NCBI RefSeq assembly: GCF_018736045.1
Contig: NZ_CP076132.1
Location: forward strand, 3,395,501 to 3,459,500
Direction: 5' to 3'
Length of the DNA stretch: 64,000 bases
Source of the DNA: Flammeovirga yaeyamensis
GTDB lineage: Bacteria; Bacteroidota; Bacteroidia; Cytophagales; Flammeovirgaceae
Under the pieces are notes generated by a model, which was not told the origin of the DNA, did no database searches, and was given only the letters and a program-made list of their open reading frames with translations. The translations under genes and the position numbers were made by a program. This document shows, one piece after another, positions 56,537 to 64,000 of this stretch (its first letter is position 1; each line of letters opens with the position of its first letter).

Positions 56537-56784
56537 ATTTTACATTTTATAGCACCGTAAGTTACTAATTAACAAAGTTTTAAACTATATTGTTGAATGA
56601 TTTATAATTATTCATGATCATTATTAAATCAAAATTTGCAACACTTTAAACTGAGTTTTTAAATGAGAATATTATCAACAGCTTAAGAAATTAAGTATAT
56701 CGTCAATTTTAACATTATCATAAAAGCTTTTTTAAATGCTTAAAAATTTATTTTCCAACTATAATTTATACCCATACTTTCAAC

Positions 56785-57198
56785 ATGATTATTTTTAAGA
56801 ATAATGCCGCTGATGTTCAGTGGTCTTTAAACCAAAATGCAATCATTTGTCATTGGAAAGACAACCCTAGTTTTGATGAAATAAAAGAAGTCGTTTTGGC
56901 CGTAACTGAATTGCAGGAAGCTAATGAACTAGCACATTATATCTCTGATCGATCCAATCTTTCCTTTTTATGGTCAGGTTATATAGAATGGTACGCATTT
57001 CATTTATATCAAATTCAATTATCGTCTTTATTTTCTAATGTAATTGTATTGGACCCCGCAAAAAAACAAAATGCCGTTTTGCTGAAAAACCATGAACAAA
57101 TTGGAAACAACTACTCAATAGAACATCAAGTAAAGTTCTTTGACAGTCCCAATGTGTTAAATCAGTTTATCGAACAGGATAATGTAAAAACAGCATAA
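56785..57198 (+). CDS. STAS-like small protein, paralog of the one at 10760
   Basis: A cytoplasmic protein of 137 residues without a firm family name. It shares a layout with the protein at 10760: a Trp-rich middle (DRSNLSFLWSGYIEWYAFHL against DARFIESGWMSSNPWMVSW), a following hydrophobic strand (SNVIVLDP), and FFDSPNVLNQFI near the C terminus (LFDSPEEAAIW in the other). The pattern fits a STAS or SpoIIAA-like fold, so a role in partner-switching or as a small regulator is possible. It is a single gene after a 248-bp AT-rich gap and ends in a perfect palindromic terminator. Confidence 0.5.
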   Translation: MIIFKNNAADVQWSLNQNAIICHWKDNPSFDEIKEVVLAVTELQEANELAHYISDRSNLSFLWSGYIEWYAFHLYQIQLSSLFSNVIVLDPAKKQNAVLLKNHEQIGNNYSIEHQVKFFDSPNVLNQFIEQDNVKTA

Positions 57199-57242
57199 AA
57201 AAATGGCCGCTTCATTCATGAATGAAGCGGCCATTTTTTTAT
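57195..57242. terminator. Perfect 48-bp palindromic bidirectional terminator
   Basis: Two exact 24-nt arms without a spacer (core ATGGCCGCTTCATTCA and its complement), A-run and T-run at the ends. The stop codon of the STAS-like gene (57196-57198) is in the left arm. Confidence 0.92.
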
Positions 57243-57258
57243 TCAATATATGGATAAA

Positions 57259-57819
57259 TTACTTACCCAACATTTTCGATTTCAATTTCTTATCAGCTGG
57301 CTTATCTCCTAACCAAATACCAAATAGTACTTTATTGAACTCTTCGTTATCTACAGAAGTTAGCTCTTTACCATTTTTCAAAGCTTTCAACTTAGAACCA
57401 TTTGTGATGAATTGGAAAATATCACCTACTTCCACTTCTTCGCTAAATACAGCAATAAAGCTATCAATTTCTTTTTGCAAAGGTGCTGTATTACCATTCA
57501 TAGAGTTGCTGAAACCCTCTTTGATTGTATCTTCCATCTTCTCTTTGCTGATCAAGCTAGAGATAATATCCAATTGAATCATTTTTTGATCTGTTGAAAG
57601 CACTTGCTTTGCATCAGAAATCTTTGAAGGGACATACAATGAACCTACATACAAAGATAAGAAGTATTTTGAACGAATACCTGCTCCATTTAACTGAAGA
57701 GATGAACCATCAACAGTCACTGTGTTTTTTAGTTCGACATCTCCGATGGTCGTTGTCTGCGCTTGTAACGCTGAGAAAGATAATACTGATACTAGTAAAG
57801 TATAAAACAGTTTTTTCAT
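57259..57819 (-). CDS. Chalcone isomerase-like secreted protein
   Basis: A secreted protein of 186 residues with the chalcone-isomerase-like fold (Chalcone_3 type). The bacterial members are not true chalcone isomerases and have no firm role. The signal peptide ends at SALQAQ. Family blocks are LNGAGIRSKYFLSLYVGSLY and VPSKISDAKQVLS, with IISSLISKEKM next and LFGIWLGDKPADKKLKSKML at the C terminus. The frame starts at a GTG at 57855, but the ATG at 57819 begins a proper signal peptide. It is a single gene in tail-to-tail orientation with the STAS-like gene. Confidence 0.88.
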   Translation of the reverse strand: MKKLFYTLLVSVLSFSALQAQTTTIGDVELKNTVTVDGSSLQLNGAGIRSKYFLSLYVGSLYVPSKISDAKQVLSTDQKMIQLDIISSLISKEKMEDTIKEGFSNSMNGNTAPLQKEIDSFIAVFSEEVEVGDIFQFITNGSKLKALKNGKELTSVDNEEFNKVLFGIWLGDKPADKKLKSKMLGK

Positions 57820-57943
57820 TGTTAATAAGTAAGTTGATTTACATACGATTTTCACAAAATCAGCTTTTTACAACAAAAAGCCAATTTTAAACTTGAAATA
57901 TAACAAATTTTGATTTGTAAATGTTTATTCAGTAACGAGAATA

Positions 57944-60900
57944 TTATGTTCTTATTGTATCCTTATTAGCGAATTTAATCTCGATCCAATAAATAAACTT
58001 AGCCAACCATCTGAAATAAAGTGCCACAAACATGAAAGCAAACATCACCCATAATACTATGATATTAAACCAGAAAGTATTAAAATACTGCCCAAGGAAT
58101 AATTTCTTAGGAGCAAAAAAGTGTGTTCTAAAATCAAGAGTATTACTACTCTCAGTTGGTAAATTATAAACAGGATAAATTTTTTGAATCAGTTGATGAC
58201 CATATTCTACAATACGTTTCTCGGCCATCACATTGGTAACAAATTCCGAAATTCTATTATTTGTATAGTTGTCCTTATACTTTAAGTACTTTTCCTTCCC
58301 AAACTTATCTAAAAGTTCAGTCACCTTCTCCTCCCTTTTCTTCTTCCAGTAGATATAACTCATATTAAAGTGTTGTCTACCTTGTGTAATCGTTTCGTAG
58401 ATTTGATCTGCAATAGCTAATGTAAAGTTTTCAGAAGATAAGTTATCTAAAGATACATTTGGTGTTTGATCCAGTTCATCCCAATCCACATTATGATGCA
58501 GTTCGTTTCTCAAAAGCAGGAAATTCTCATCAAAACGTTTCATGGCTACTTTTCTTTCTTCCTCAGAAACGTCTGCTTTCTTGTTATGAAGAATCACTTT
58601 CATTTCTTCCAGCTTACTTAATAAGGTGGGAAAATAATACGTTCGCATATAATCTGATCGATAAATTTCCATATCGATTGGGAAGAAGTTTTTCTCGAAT
58701 TGATTATCAGCAAATTGCTCCACCATCAAACCTTCGAATGCCCAACGAGAGGCCATAAATTCTCCTACCATAGGGACTTTACCCTGCTTATTTTTAAAGA
58801 TAGGATTGATATTATCATACTGTACTACTACTCCTCCCAATAAAAGCTGTGGTATTAATAAAATTGGGATTAAAATATATACTGTAACGACATTCTTAAA
58901 GGCACTAGATACATTCAAACCAATCATATTAGCTACGCAAGCAGTGGAGAACAACATCAAGAAATACTCCAAATAGAGCCCTCTAATACCCATTATAGTG
59001 TTCCCTATCAATACAAAAACCAATACTTGTACTGCAGACATCCCAGATAATATGGCCACTTTTGAGTATAAATACGATTGATTACTTAATGATAAATACA
59101 CTTCCCTTTTCCGTATTTTCCGGTCTTTTATCAGTTCCTCTGCACTAATCATGAGTCCTAAAAAGAGGGCTACTATCACCGACATAAATATGTACGAAGG
59201 CATATTCATGTTTTCTCTAAAAACATAATCTGCTTGGTAAATCAGTTCGTCAAAATGATAAAAATAAACAATTAAGGATAGCATTAAGGCTAAGAATGGT
59301 GCTTGAATCAAGTTCACCATCATGTATTGTTTATTATTGAATTTTGTATTAAGGTCTCTCAATACAAATATTTTAAACTGATTTATTTTAGAAGGAATTT
59401 CTAAAACATTCTTTGGAGGAGAAGTTATTCTCTCCACTTGAGGAAGTTTAATCGATTCTTTAAACTTTTTCCACCATAATTCAGGCTTCCATTTTCTTTT
59501 TCGAGTACGTCGACCATATTCATCGAGTACTTTGGATTCCAAAATTTCGAAAACTTGCTCTGAGTCAACATTTCCACATTTTTGACACTCACTTTGAATA
59601 TCTGCGTAATTTGCCTCTCCTTTGAAATATGACACTGCAGTAATTGGATTACCATAGTAAACAGGATACCCTCCTACATCCAACACCACGAGTTTATCAA
59701 ACATTTTATAGATATCTGATGAAGGTTGATGAATGACCACAAAGATCAGCTTTCCACTATAAGTCAACTGTCTTAATAGGTCAATAACGTTTTCAGAATC
59801 TTGTGATGATAAACCAGAAGTAGGTTCATCTACAAACATCACCGAAGGTTCTCTTAGTAACTCTAAACCTATATTTAATCGTTTTCTTTGGCCTCCACTA
59901 ATCGTTTTCTCTAACGGATTACCCACCTTTAAATCTTTTACACTATACAAACCAAGGTTTTCTATGGTACGCATAATGATCTTTTCCACCTCTTCGGGTG
60001 TTGACTTTGCAAAACTTAGTTTAGCAGCAAAATAAAGGTTTTCGTATACTGTAAGTTCTTCAATTAATAAGTCGTCCTGCGGAACATAACCTATGACCCC
60101 TTTCACTTTTTCGGGTTCTTTATGAATATCGATACCATTGATAAGTACTTCACCCATTTTGGGCTTATACGTACCATTCAATACATTCAATAAAGTTGAT
60201 TTACCAGAACCTGATGCTCCCATAAGCGCTACCATGTTCCCTCCTTCTTCGGCAATATTGATATCATGTAGTCCATGTTTTTTACCAAAGAAATAATTGA
60301 TGTTATTCGCTTCAAATGAGATTGGATCAACATTCTGAATCCCCACAAAAACTGATGAGACTTCTGAGTGATATAGATTACTACCTACTTTACCACCAAT
60401 TCTAATCACACCTCCAACATCCAACGCATAACAGCGGTTCAAGGTCATTTTCTCACCGTTCAGTACGTATACTTGATCTTGATTACAAACTTTCACAAAA
60501 TACATTCTAGCCAAAGGCATGTATAATACTGAAAGTGGTGTTTTTATGTTACTCTTATATAAATGTCGTTTACCACCATAACCCTCTTCATCATTCGATA
60601 TCGTTAAACAGTTATGTATCTTGGCTAATTCCTCAATTTTATTTGTTGTAAGAAACTGTTGCATTCTATGAAGCCTATCGAATTCTATATTATAGGATTC
60701 ACAAATAATCTTCATGATGCGTTGTTCTTCTTCAGAGAACACATCATTGGAATAAGCCAATTCTAACAATTCAATAATTGTTACAATACGCTGTCTTAAC
60801 GTTAACTCTTCAGCAGCCATTGTCGCAATTTCTCTAATCTCATCGTTAGAAGCATTTCTTCTAGCCTGATGTTCAAAGAGTTCAATATATTTATTGATAT

Positions 60901-61024
60901 TGCTTTCGTGGAGTGTAAAAGTTAAGTAATCTTCTAAAATCTCAATGGCTTCATCAATAGAACCATCGGCTGTAGCCATAATAGCAAACAGTTTCGTTAG
61001 AGATTTTAAGACTTTTTCGTTCAT
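57944..61024 (-). CDS. TerB / FHA-like / ABC ATPase / ABCG-type permease fusion
   Basis: A large half-transporter of 1,026 residues. The N-terminal 125 residues look like a TerB-type helical domain (AIMATADGSIDEAIEILEDYL, SNDVFSEEEQRIMKII). A beta-rich segment (about 160-230, MYFVKVCNQDQVYVLNGEKMT, GGVIRIGGK) resembles a divergent FHA domain. The ABC ATPase follows: Walker A GASGSGKST (269-277), signature ISGGQR (375-380), Walker B with E400 (FVDEPTSGL). About six membrane helices lie between 570 and 1020, with the last near the C terminus. ABCG-type order (ATPase before membrane part) fits. A C-x-x-C (SECQKCGN) lies after the ATPase. Substrate unknown. Single gene. Confidence 0.85.
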   Translation of the reverse strand: MNEKVLKSLTKLFAIMATADGSIDEAIEILEDYLTFTLHESNINKYIELFEHQARRNASNDEIREIATMAAEELTLRQRIVTIIELLELAYSNDVFSEEEQRIMKIICESYNIEFDRLHRMQQFLTTNKIEELAKIHNCLTISNDEEGYGGKRHLYKSNIKTPLSVLYMPLARMYFVKVCNQDQVYVLNGEKMTLNRCYALDVGGVIRIGGKVGSNLYHSEVSSVFVGIQNVDPISFEANNINYFFGKKHGLHDINIAEEGGNMVALMGASGSGKSTLLNVLNGTYKPKMGEVLINGIDIHKEPEKVKGVIGYVPQDDLLIEELTVYENLYFAAKLSFAKSTPEEVEKIIMRTIENLGLYSVKDLKVGNPLEKTISGGQRKRLNIGLELLREPSVMFVDEPTSGLSSQDSENVIDLLRQLTYSGKLIFVVIHQPSSDIYKMFDKLVVLDVGGYPVYYGNPITAVSYFKGEANYADIQSECQKCGNVDSEQVFEILESKVLDEYGRRTRKRKWKPELWWKKFKESIKLPQVERITSPPKNVLEIPSKINQFKIFVLRDLNTKFNNKQYMMVNLIQAPFLALMLSLIVYFYHFDELIYQADYVFRENMNMPSYIFMSVIVALFLGLMISAEELIKDRKIRKREVYLSLSNQSYLYSKVAILSGMSAVQVLVFVLIGNTIMGIRGLYLEYFLMLFSTACVANMIGLNVSSAFKNVVTVYILIPILLIPQLLLGGVVVQYDNINPIFKNKQGKVPMVGEFMASRWAFEGLMVEQFADNQFEKNFFPIDMEIYRSDYMRTYYFPTLLSKLEEMKVILHNKKADVSEEERKVAMKRFDENFLLLRNELHHNVDWDELDQTPNVSLDNLSSENFTLAIADQIYETITQGRQHFNMSYIYWKKKREEKVTELLDKFGKEKYLKYKDNYTNNRISEFVTNVMAEKRIVEYGHQLIQKIYPVYNLPTESSNTLDFRTHFFAPKKLFLGQYFNTFWFNIIVLWVMFAFMFVALYFRWLAKFIYWIEIKFANKDTIRT

Positions 61025-61200
61025 AAGTTAGGTCATTTGGCGATCGCGGAGTTCTATACGATCACTCGATAAGATGTTATAGTTAATGTTGACTAGAGAT
61101 GTTGATATATGATTGACATCAAGGGTTTATCGACAGCTCTTATTATCACCTACTTTCAATGAAAACAGGTTTATAGTAATTAAAACATCTCTAATTAAAC

Positions 61201-61230
61201 AAAAAAAGTCCTGTGTTCAAAACACAGGAC
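61201..61230 (-). terminator. Terminator after the lipoprotein gene at 61255
   Basis: GTCCTGTGTT / AACACAGGAC (10 bp) with loop CAA, followed on the minus strand by seven T. The gap on its far side (61025-61200) shows no gene. Confidence 0.92.
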
Positions 61231-61254
61231 CCTTGAATGTCTGCAAGATTTAAA

Positions 61255-62163
61255 TTACATGCTTACAGTCACTTTTCTTAGTGCTTCCACAGTAGCAGTA
61301 ATATCTTTAAGATCTTCTGCTTTCAACTGGTAACCACCTTTATTTTCTTTCAACTTCTCGTCAAATTTTAAAGCATCAAACTGACCTTGTAATTTCACGA
61401 ATTCTGCATAATACTTTTTAGTATCTGCGTTTGTTCCTTCTAGAGGCTTCAAGATTTCTACGATTGCATCGATAGAAGATTCTTGCTTAGCTACTGCAGT
61501 CATTAGATCTACTAATACTGCATTTCTAGCTTCAGCAGGCAAATCTTTAGGAGCATTTTGAACTAGACCTAAAGAGATATGTAAAGCTTCTAAAGTTGTA
61601 CCTGTTACGATCAAAGCTGCAACGTCGTACTGAGAATTTGTATTAAGGAAAGCTTTTACTTTGCTTTCTGATTCAGAAATCACTTTCAACATTGCCTCTT
61701 TATCAGAAAGGGCTGTTTCAAGTTTATCACTAAGATCGCTACCCATAGCATCAGAGATACCCAATTTATCTGATAACTTTCTTGCAGTCGAGAAGTAATT
61801 GATAGCTTCTTGAGGCTTGTTTGAAGCAGATAAATAAGCGATATCAGAAATATATACACCGAAGTTTAATGCAGATGATGCATCTTTTAATACATATGAT
61901 TCTGCTTTGTCTTTCGAGTTTAGTAATGAAGCGTCAAACTCAGCTCCACTTCTTTCTAACAATACAGGGATTGAAGTTGGGTCAGGAGCATTATTTAAGA
62001 TTATATTAAAATCTACTGATGCTTCTTTCACTGCTGCGATTTCCTTCTTTGTCTCATCGTTGTTTGAAGAATCAGCCGATCCACCACAAGCGATCATAGT
62101 TGTAGCTAAACCACAAGCGATAGCAATTTTACCTAAATTTTTATATTTAGCACTAAAAGTCAT
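61255..62163 (-). CDS. Lipoprotein of unknown function, helical
   Basis: An exported lipoprotein of 302 residues, lipobox MIAC (Cys26). I do not recognise the family. After a Ser/Asn/Asp linker the protein is almost entirely helical and rich in Ala, Lys, Asp and Ser, with segments such as SALNFGVYISDIAYLSASNK, VAALIVTGTTLEALHISLGL and KKYYAEFVKLQGQFDAL. The layout looks like an all-helical periplasmic bundle. No catalytic motif is evident. It is a single gene with an exact -7 box and a strong terminator, so it is likely well expressed. Confidence 0.75.
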   Translation of the reverse strand: MTFSAKYKNLGKIAIACGLATTMIACGGSADSSNNDETKKEIAAVKEASVDFNIILNNAPDPTSIPVLLERSGAEFDASLLNSKDKAESYVLKDASSALNFGVYISDIAYLSASNKPQEAINYFSTARKLSDKLGISDAMGSDLSDKLETALSDKEAMLKVISESESKVKAFLNTNSQYDVAALIVTGTTLEALHISLGLVQNAPKDLPAEARNAVLVDLMTAVAKQESSIDAIVEILKPLEGTNADTKKYYAEFVKLQGQFDALKFDEKLKENKGGYQLKAEDLKDITATVEALRKVTVSM

Positions 62164-62202
62164 AATCTTATTTCGATTAGGTTCTTTAAAAAAAATTCAG
62201 AC

Positions 62203-62210
62203 CAAAAATA
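62203..62210 (-). promoter_or_regulatory. Promoter -7 box TATTTTTG
   Basis: Exact TAnnTTTG on the minus strand (CAAAAATA on plus), 39 nt before the lipoprotein ATG. Confidence 0.55.
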
Positions 62211-62346
62211 ATTGTAAATATTATATATCAAAAAAAAATACCGCTAAATCTTTAAATTCTATTGTATTAAACCTAGGTGAAAGATATTATTAGCATTTCA
62301 ATACTGTTTTCGATCAATTTTCTTATCAGGTTATCTAAAATGATTT

Positions 62347-62354
62347 TATCTTTG
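62347..62354 (+). promoter_or_regulatory. Promoter -7 box TATCTTTG abutting a start codon
   Basis: Exact TAnnTTTG ending 5 nt before the ATG at 62360. Transcription would begin at or next to that ATG, so either the mRNA is leaderless or translation starts at the ATG at 62390. Confidence 0.5.
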
Positions 62355-62359
62355 CATCT

Positions 62360-62944
62360 ATGGAAAACGAATTAGGCTTTTTATCTCAAATGTTTGATAC
62401 TTTATACCTCTTTCCTGAAGAGCTAGAAGACATTGAGATTCCAGAGGAAGAATTGGCAAAAATCAACGGAGATCAGGTTGAGAAGAAAGAGGAATCACCT
62501 AAAAATGAGGTGAAAGAACAAAAAGCTGTTCCTAAAAAATCTATCAATAAAACTTTACCTACTGATTATTATGGTGAGAATAAACGTCATATCGTTATCC
62601 TTATCGAACACAGTGGTGTGGATATCTATAGAAGTAAAGAATTCCAGTTATTGCTAAAAATTATTGGAGCCCTACAATTATCATTACAAGAAGTAGCTGT
62701 GGTGAATGTTTTGGAGCAAAAAGATCAATTAGATCAACTGATGAAAAAACTTGAGCCAAAACACATACTATATTTTATTAATGGGGATGAAAGCCCAATT
62801 TCAAGTCAGAAAGTACCTAAATACGTTCCTACTGAAATTGATGATTGCCCGGCAGTAGCTGCGGACAGTCTTTCAAAACTATTATTTGATACCGAAAAGA
62901 AAAAAGATCTTTGGTTATCGCTTAAAACACTATTTGATTTATAA
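62360..62944 (+). CDS. Small acidic protein of unknown function, possibly HolD-like
   Basis: A cytoplasmic protein of 194 residues that I cannot place firmly. The first 65 residues are acidic and charged (PEELEDIEIPEEELAK, then a Lys/Glu linker) and probably flexible. The remainder is an alpha/beta domain: HIVILIEHSGVDIYRSKEFQ, a strand AVVNVLE, KHILYFINGD and a C terminus reading DSLSKLLFDTEKKKDLWLSL. That last pattern, with leucine/tryptophan spacing after a late strand, reminds me of DNA polymerase III psi-like (HolD) proteins, but this is a weak impression. Translation may start at 62390 because a promoter box abuts the first ATG. It ends 1 bp from the convergent nuoH stop, with no hairpin between. 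Confidence 0.6.
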   Translation: MENELGFLSQMFDTLYLFPEELEDIEIPEEELAKINGDQVEKKEESPKNEVKEQKAVPKKSINKTLPTDYYGENKRHIVILIEHSGVDIYRSKEFQLLLKIIGALQLSLQEVAVVNVLEQKDQLDQLMKKLEPKHILYFINGDESPISSQKVPKYVPTEIDDCPAVAADSLSKLLFDTEKKKDLWLSLKTLFDL

Positions 62945-62945
62945 T

Positions 62946-64000
62946 TTAGATCATCATCAACCTCCATACACCTGTAATAAATACAAGCAATAAACCAGCA
63001 GGTGTAAGGTATTTCCAACACAAAGTCATTAACTGATCCACCCTTAACCTTGGGTAAGACCAACGTATCCACATTTGTACAAATACAAGGAATAATGTCT
63101 TACTCATTAACCAAACAAATCCCCATACATAACCCGATAATTCTCCAGTTGTACCTGTAGTCCAATCGGCCAATCGTAGCGATCCAATATTAATGAATGG
63201 TGTGTTCCAAGAGCCTAAAAATAATACAGAGGCAAATACACAACCTAATAACATTACACCATATTCAGCAAGCATCATAAAGGCAAACCTCATTCCTGAA
63301 TATTCAATATGATATCCAGCAATCAGTTCTGTCTCTGCTTCAGGTAAATCGAAAGGTGCTCTATTTGCTTCAGCTAAAGATGAGATATAAAATATGATGA
63401 ATGCTAGGATTAAAAACGGATTTCTAAGAATATTCCAAGTTAGAATTCCGCCCATATCAGTTACATCTATTCCTAAAGATTTTAAGCCAAATAAATAATT
63501 CACATCTGCTGATAAAAGCCCTTGTTGAGTAGAAATAATCTCTGTATTCAAGGTTTGAGCAGTCATCACAACACACAGCACTGCCAGGCCCATTGGCACT
63601 TCATATGAAACCATTTGAGAAGCTGATCTCATGGCTCCATATAGAGCGTATTTATTGTTCGAACTCCATCCTGCTGCTATAATTCCTAAAACTTCTAACG
63701 ATAAAATCGCTAAAATATAAAAAACACCAATCATCGACTGAGAACCGTAAATACCATTGGTAAATGGCAGTACAGCAAAGCCTGCAAATACAGGCATAAA
63801 AATGACTATTGGTGCGTATTTAAAAATGGTTCTGTCTACCGCTTTTGGAATAATATCTTCCTTTGTTAATAGCTTTAGTATATCTGCAAATGTTTGCAAT
63901 AAACCTCTTGGACCCACATTTACAGGTCCCATTCGGTCTTGCATCCAAGCAGAAACTTTACGCTCTACGTAGATTCCCAAAATGGCAAATACTAAAAGAA
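62946..64000 (-). CDS. nuoH: NADH-quinone oxidoreductase subunit H, truncated at its 5' end by the window
   Basis: NuoH is the membrane subunit of respiratory complex I next to the quinone site. The frame continues past the apparent start at 63980 to the window edge (residues LLVFAILGIYVERK), so the N-terminal helix lies outside. Family blocks are ERKVSAWMQDRMGPVNVGPRGLLQ cut into YVERKVSAW and GPRGLLQTFADILKLLTKED, then SSLAEANRAPFDLPEAETEL and EYSGMRFAFMMLAEY, the conserved acidic quinone-site loop. Several membrane helices follow. The remaining nuo genes should lie to the right. Menaquinone, made through menD in this window, is the likely acceptor. Confidence 0.95.
   Translation of the reverse strand, partial: LLVFAILGIYVERKVSAWMQDRMGPVNVGPRGLLQTFADILKLLTKEDIIPKAVDRTIFKYAPIVIFMPVFAGFAVLPFTNGIYGSQSMIGVFYILAILSLEVLGIIAAGWSSNNKYALYGAMRSASQMVSYEVPMGLAVLCVVMTAQTLNTEIISTQQGLLSADVNYLFGLKSLGIDVTDMGGILTWNILRNPFLILAFIIFYISSLAEANRAPFDLPEAETELIAGYHIEYSGMRFAFMMLAEYGVMLLGCVFASVLFLGSWNTPFINIGSLRLADWTTGTTGELSGYVWGFVWLMSKTLFLVFVQMWIRWSYPRLRVDQLMTLCWKYLTPAGLLLVFITGVWRLMMI

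Noticed and set aside
57203-57890. Three plus-strand frames up to 124 codons
   Set aside because: They lie opposite the chalcone-isomerase-like gene and begin inside the palindromic terminator.

Overview
The window reads as chromosome of a low-GC Bacteroidota, most likely a marine member of the Cytophagales close to Flammeovirga (inference from protein style, not from a search). The signs are two SusC/SusD outer-membrane pairs, many lipoproteins with Bacteroidota-type lipoboxes, menaquinone and NADH:quinone oxidoreductase genes, and repeated exact matches to the Bacteroidota -7 promoter box TAnnTTTG just upstream of gene starts. No tRNA, rRNA, CRISPR array, insertion sequence or prophage was seen.

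Left part (1-28,281). A truncated lipoprotein, probably a glycosidase, faces away from a secreted GH38 alpha-mannosidase and a histidine acid phosphatase of the inositol-polyphosphate phosphatase type. Housekeeping and small accessory genes follow: an rsmG / polyprenyl synthase / menD operon, ruvC, a sensor SpoIIE-type phosphatase in an operon with a PstS-like binding protein, a plsC-like acyltransferase, a YbiT-like ABC-F protein whose second ATP site is degenerate, DUF3467, csaA with a membrane-anchored helical-repeat protein, truA, GNAT, MaoC-like, rhodanese, a beta-propeller lipoprotein, a sugar O-acetyltransferase, a Dyp-type peroxidase, an LpxL-like acyltransferase, a YoeB/YefM-type toxin-antitoxin pair and an AlkA-type glycosylase.

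Middle part (28,313-54,165, all on the minus strand) is one large polysaccharide utilisation locus. In transcription order it holds a DeoR regulator, susC-susD, a second susC-susD, GH92 alpha-mannosidase, cutC, a PNGase F-family lipoprotein, GH2 beta-mannosidase, Tat-exported GH125 alpha-1,6-mannosidase, a CBM9-like protein, a GHL10-like TIM barrel, an endonuclease/exonuclease/phosphatase-fold hydrolase and an inverting-type GH97. Together with GH38 at the left, the set can be read as a pathway for mannose-rich N-glycans: PNGase frees the glycan from protein, GH92/GH38/GH125 strip alpha-mannose, GH2 cuts the core beta-mannose, GH97 could remove alpha-glucose caps and a phosphatase could remove phosphate caps. 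Control looks unusual: a DeoR protein instead of SusR, a hybrid two-component system or an ECF sigma factor. A shared motif (AACACGCAT and AAACGTGCAA) occurs upstream of both deoR and the GH92 gene.

Right part (54,378-64,000) holds ispH, speD divergent from a VanX-like dipeptidase with only 8 bp between start codons, a second STAS-like protein, a chalcone-isomerase-like protein, a four-part TerB/FHA-like/ABC/membrane transporter, a conserved-looking lipoprotein, a small protein of unknown role and nuoH, which is cut by the right edge.

Several gene ends share one design: a long, often perfect palindrome acts as terminator and contains the stop codon of one or both flanking genes.
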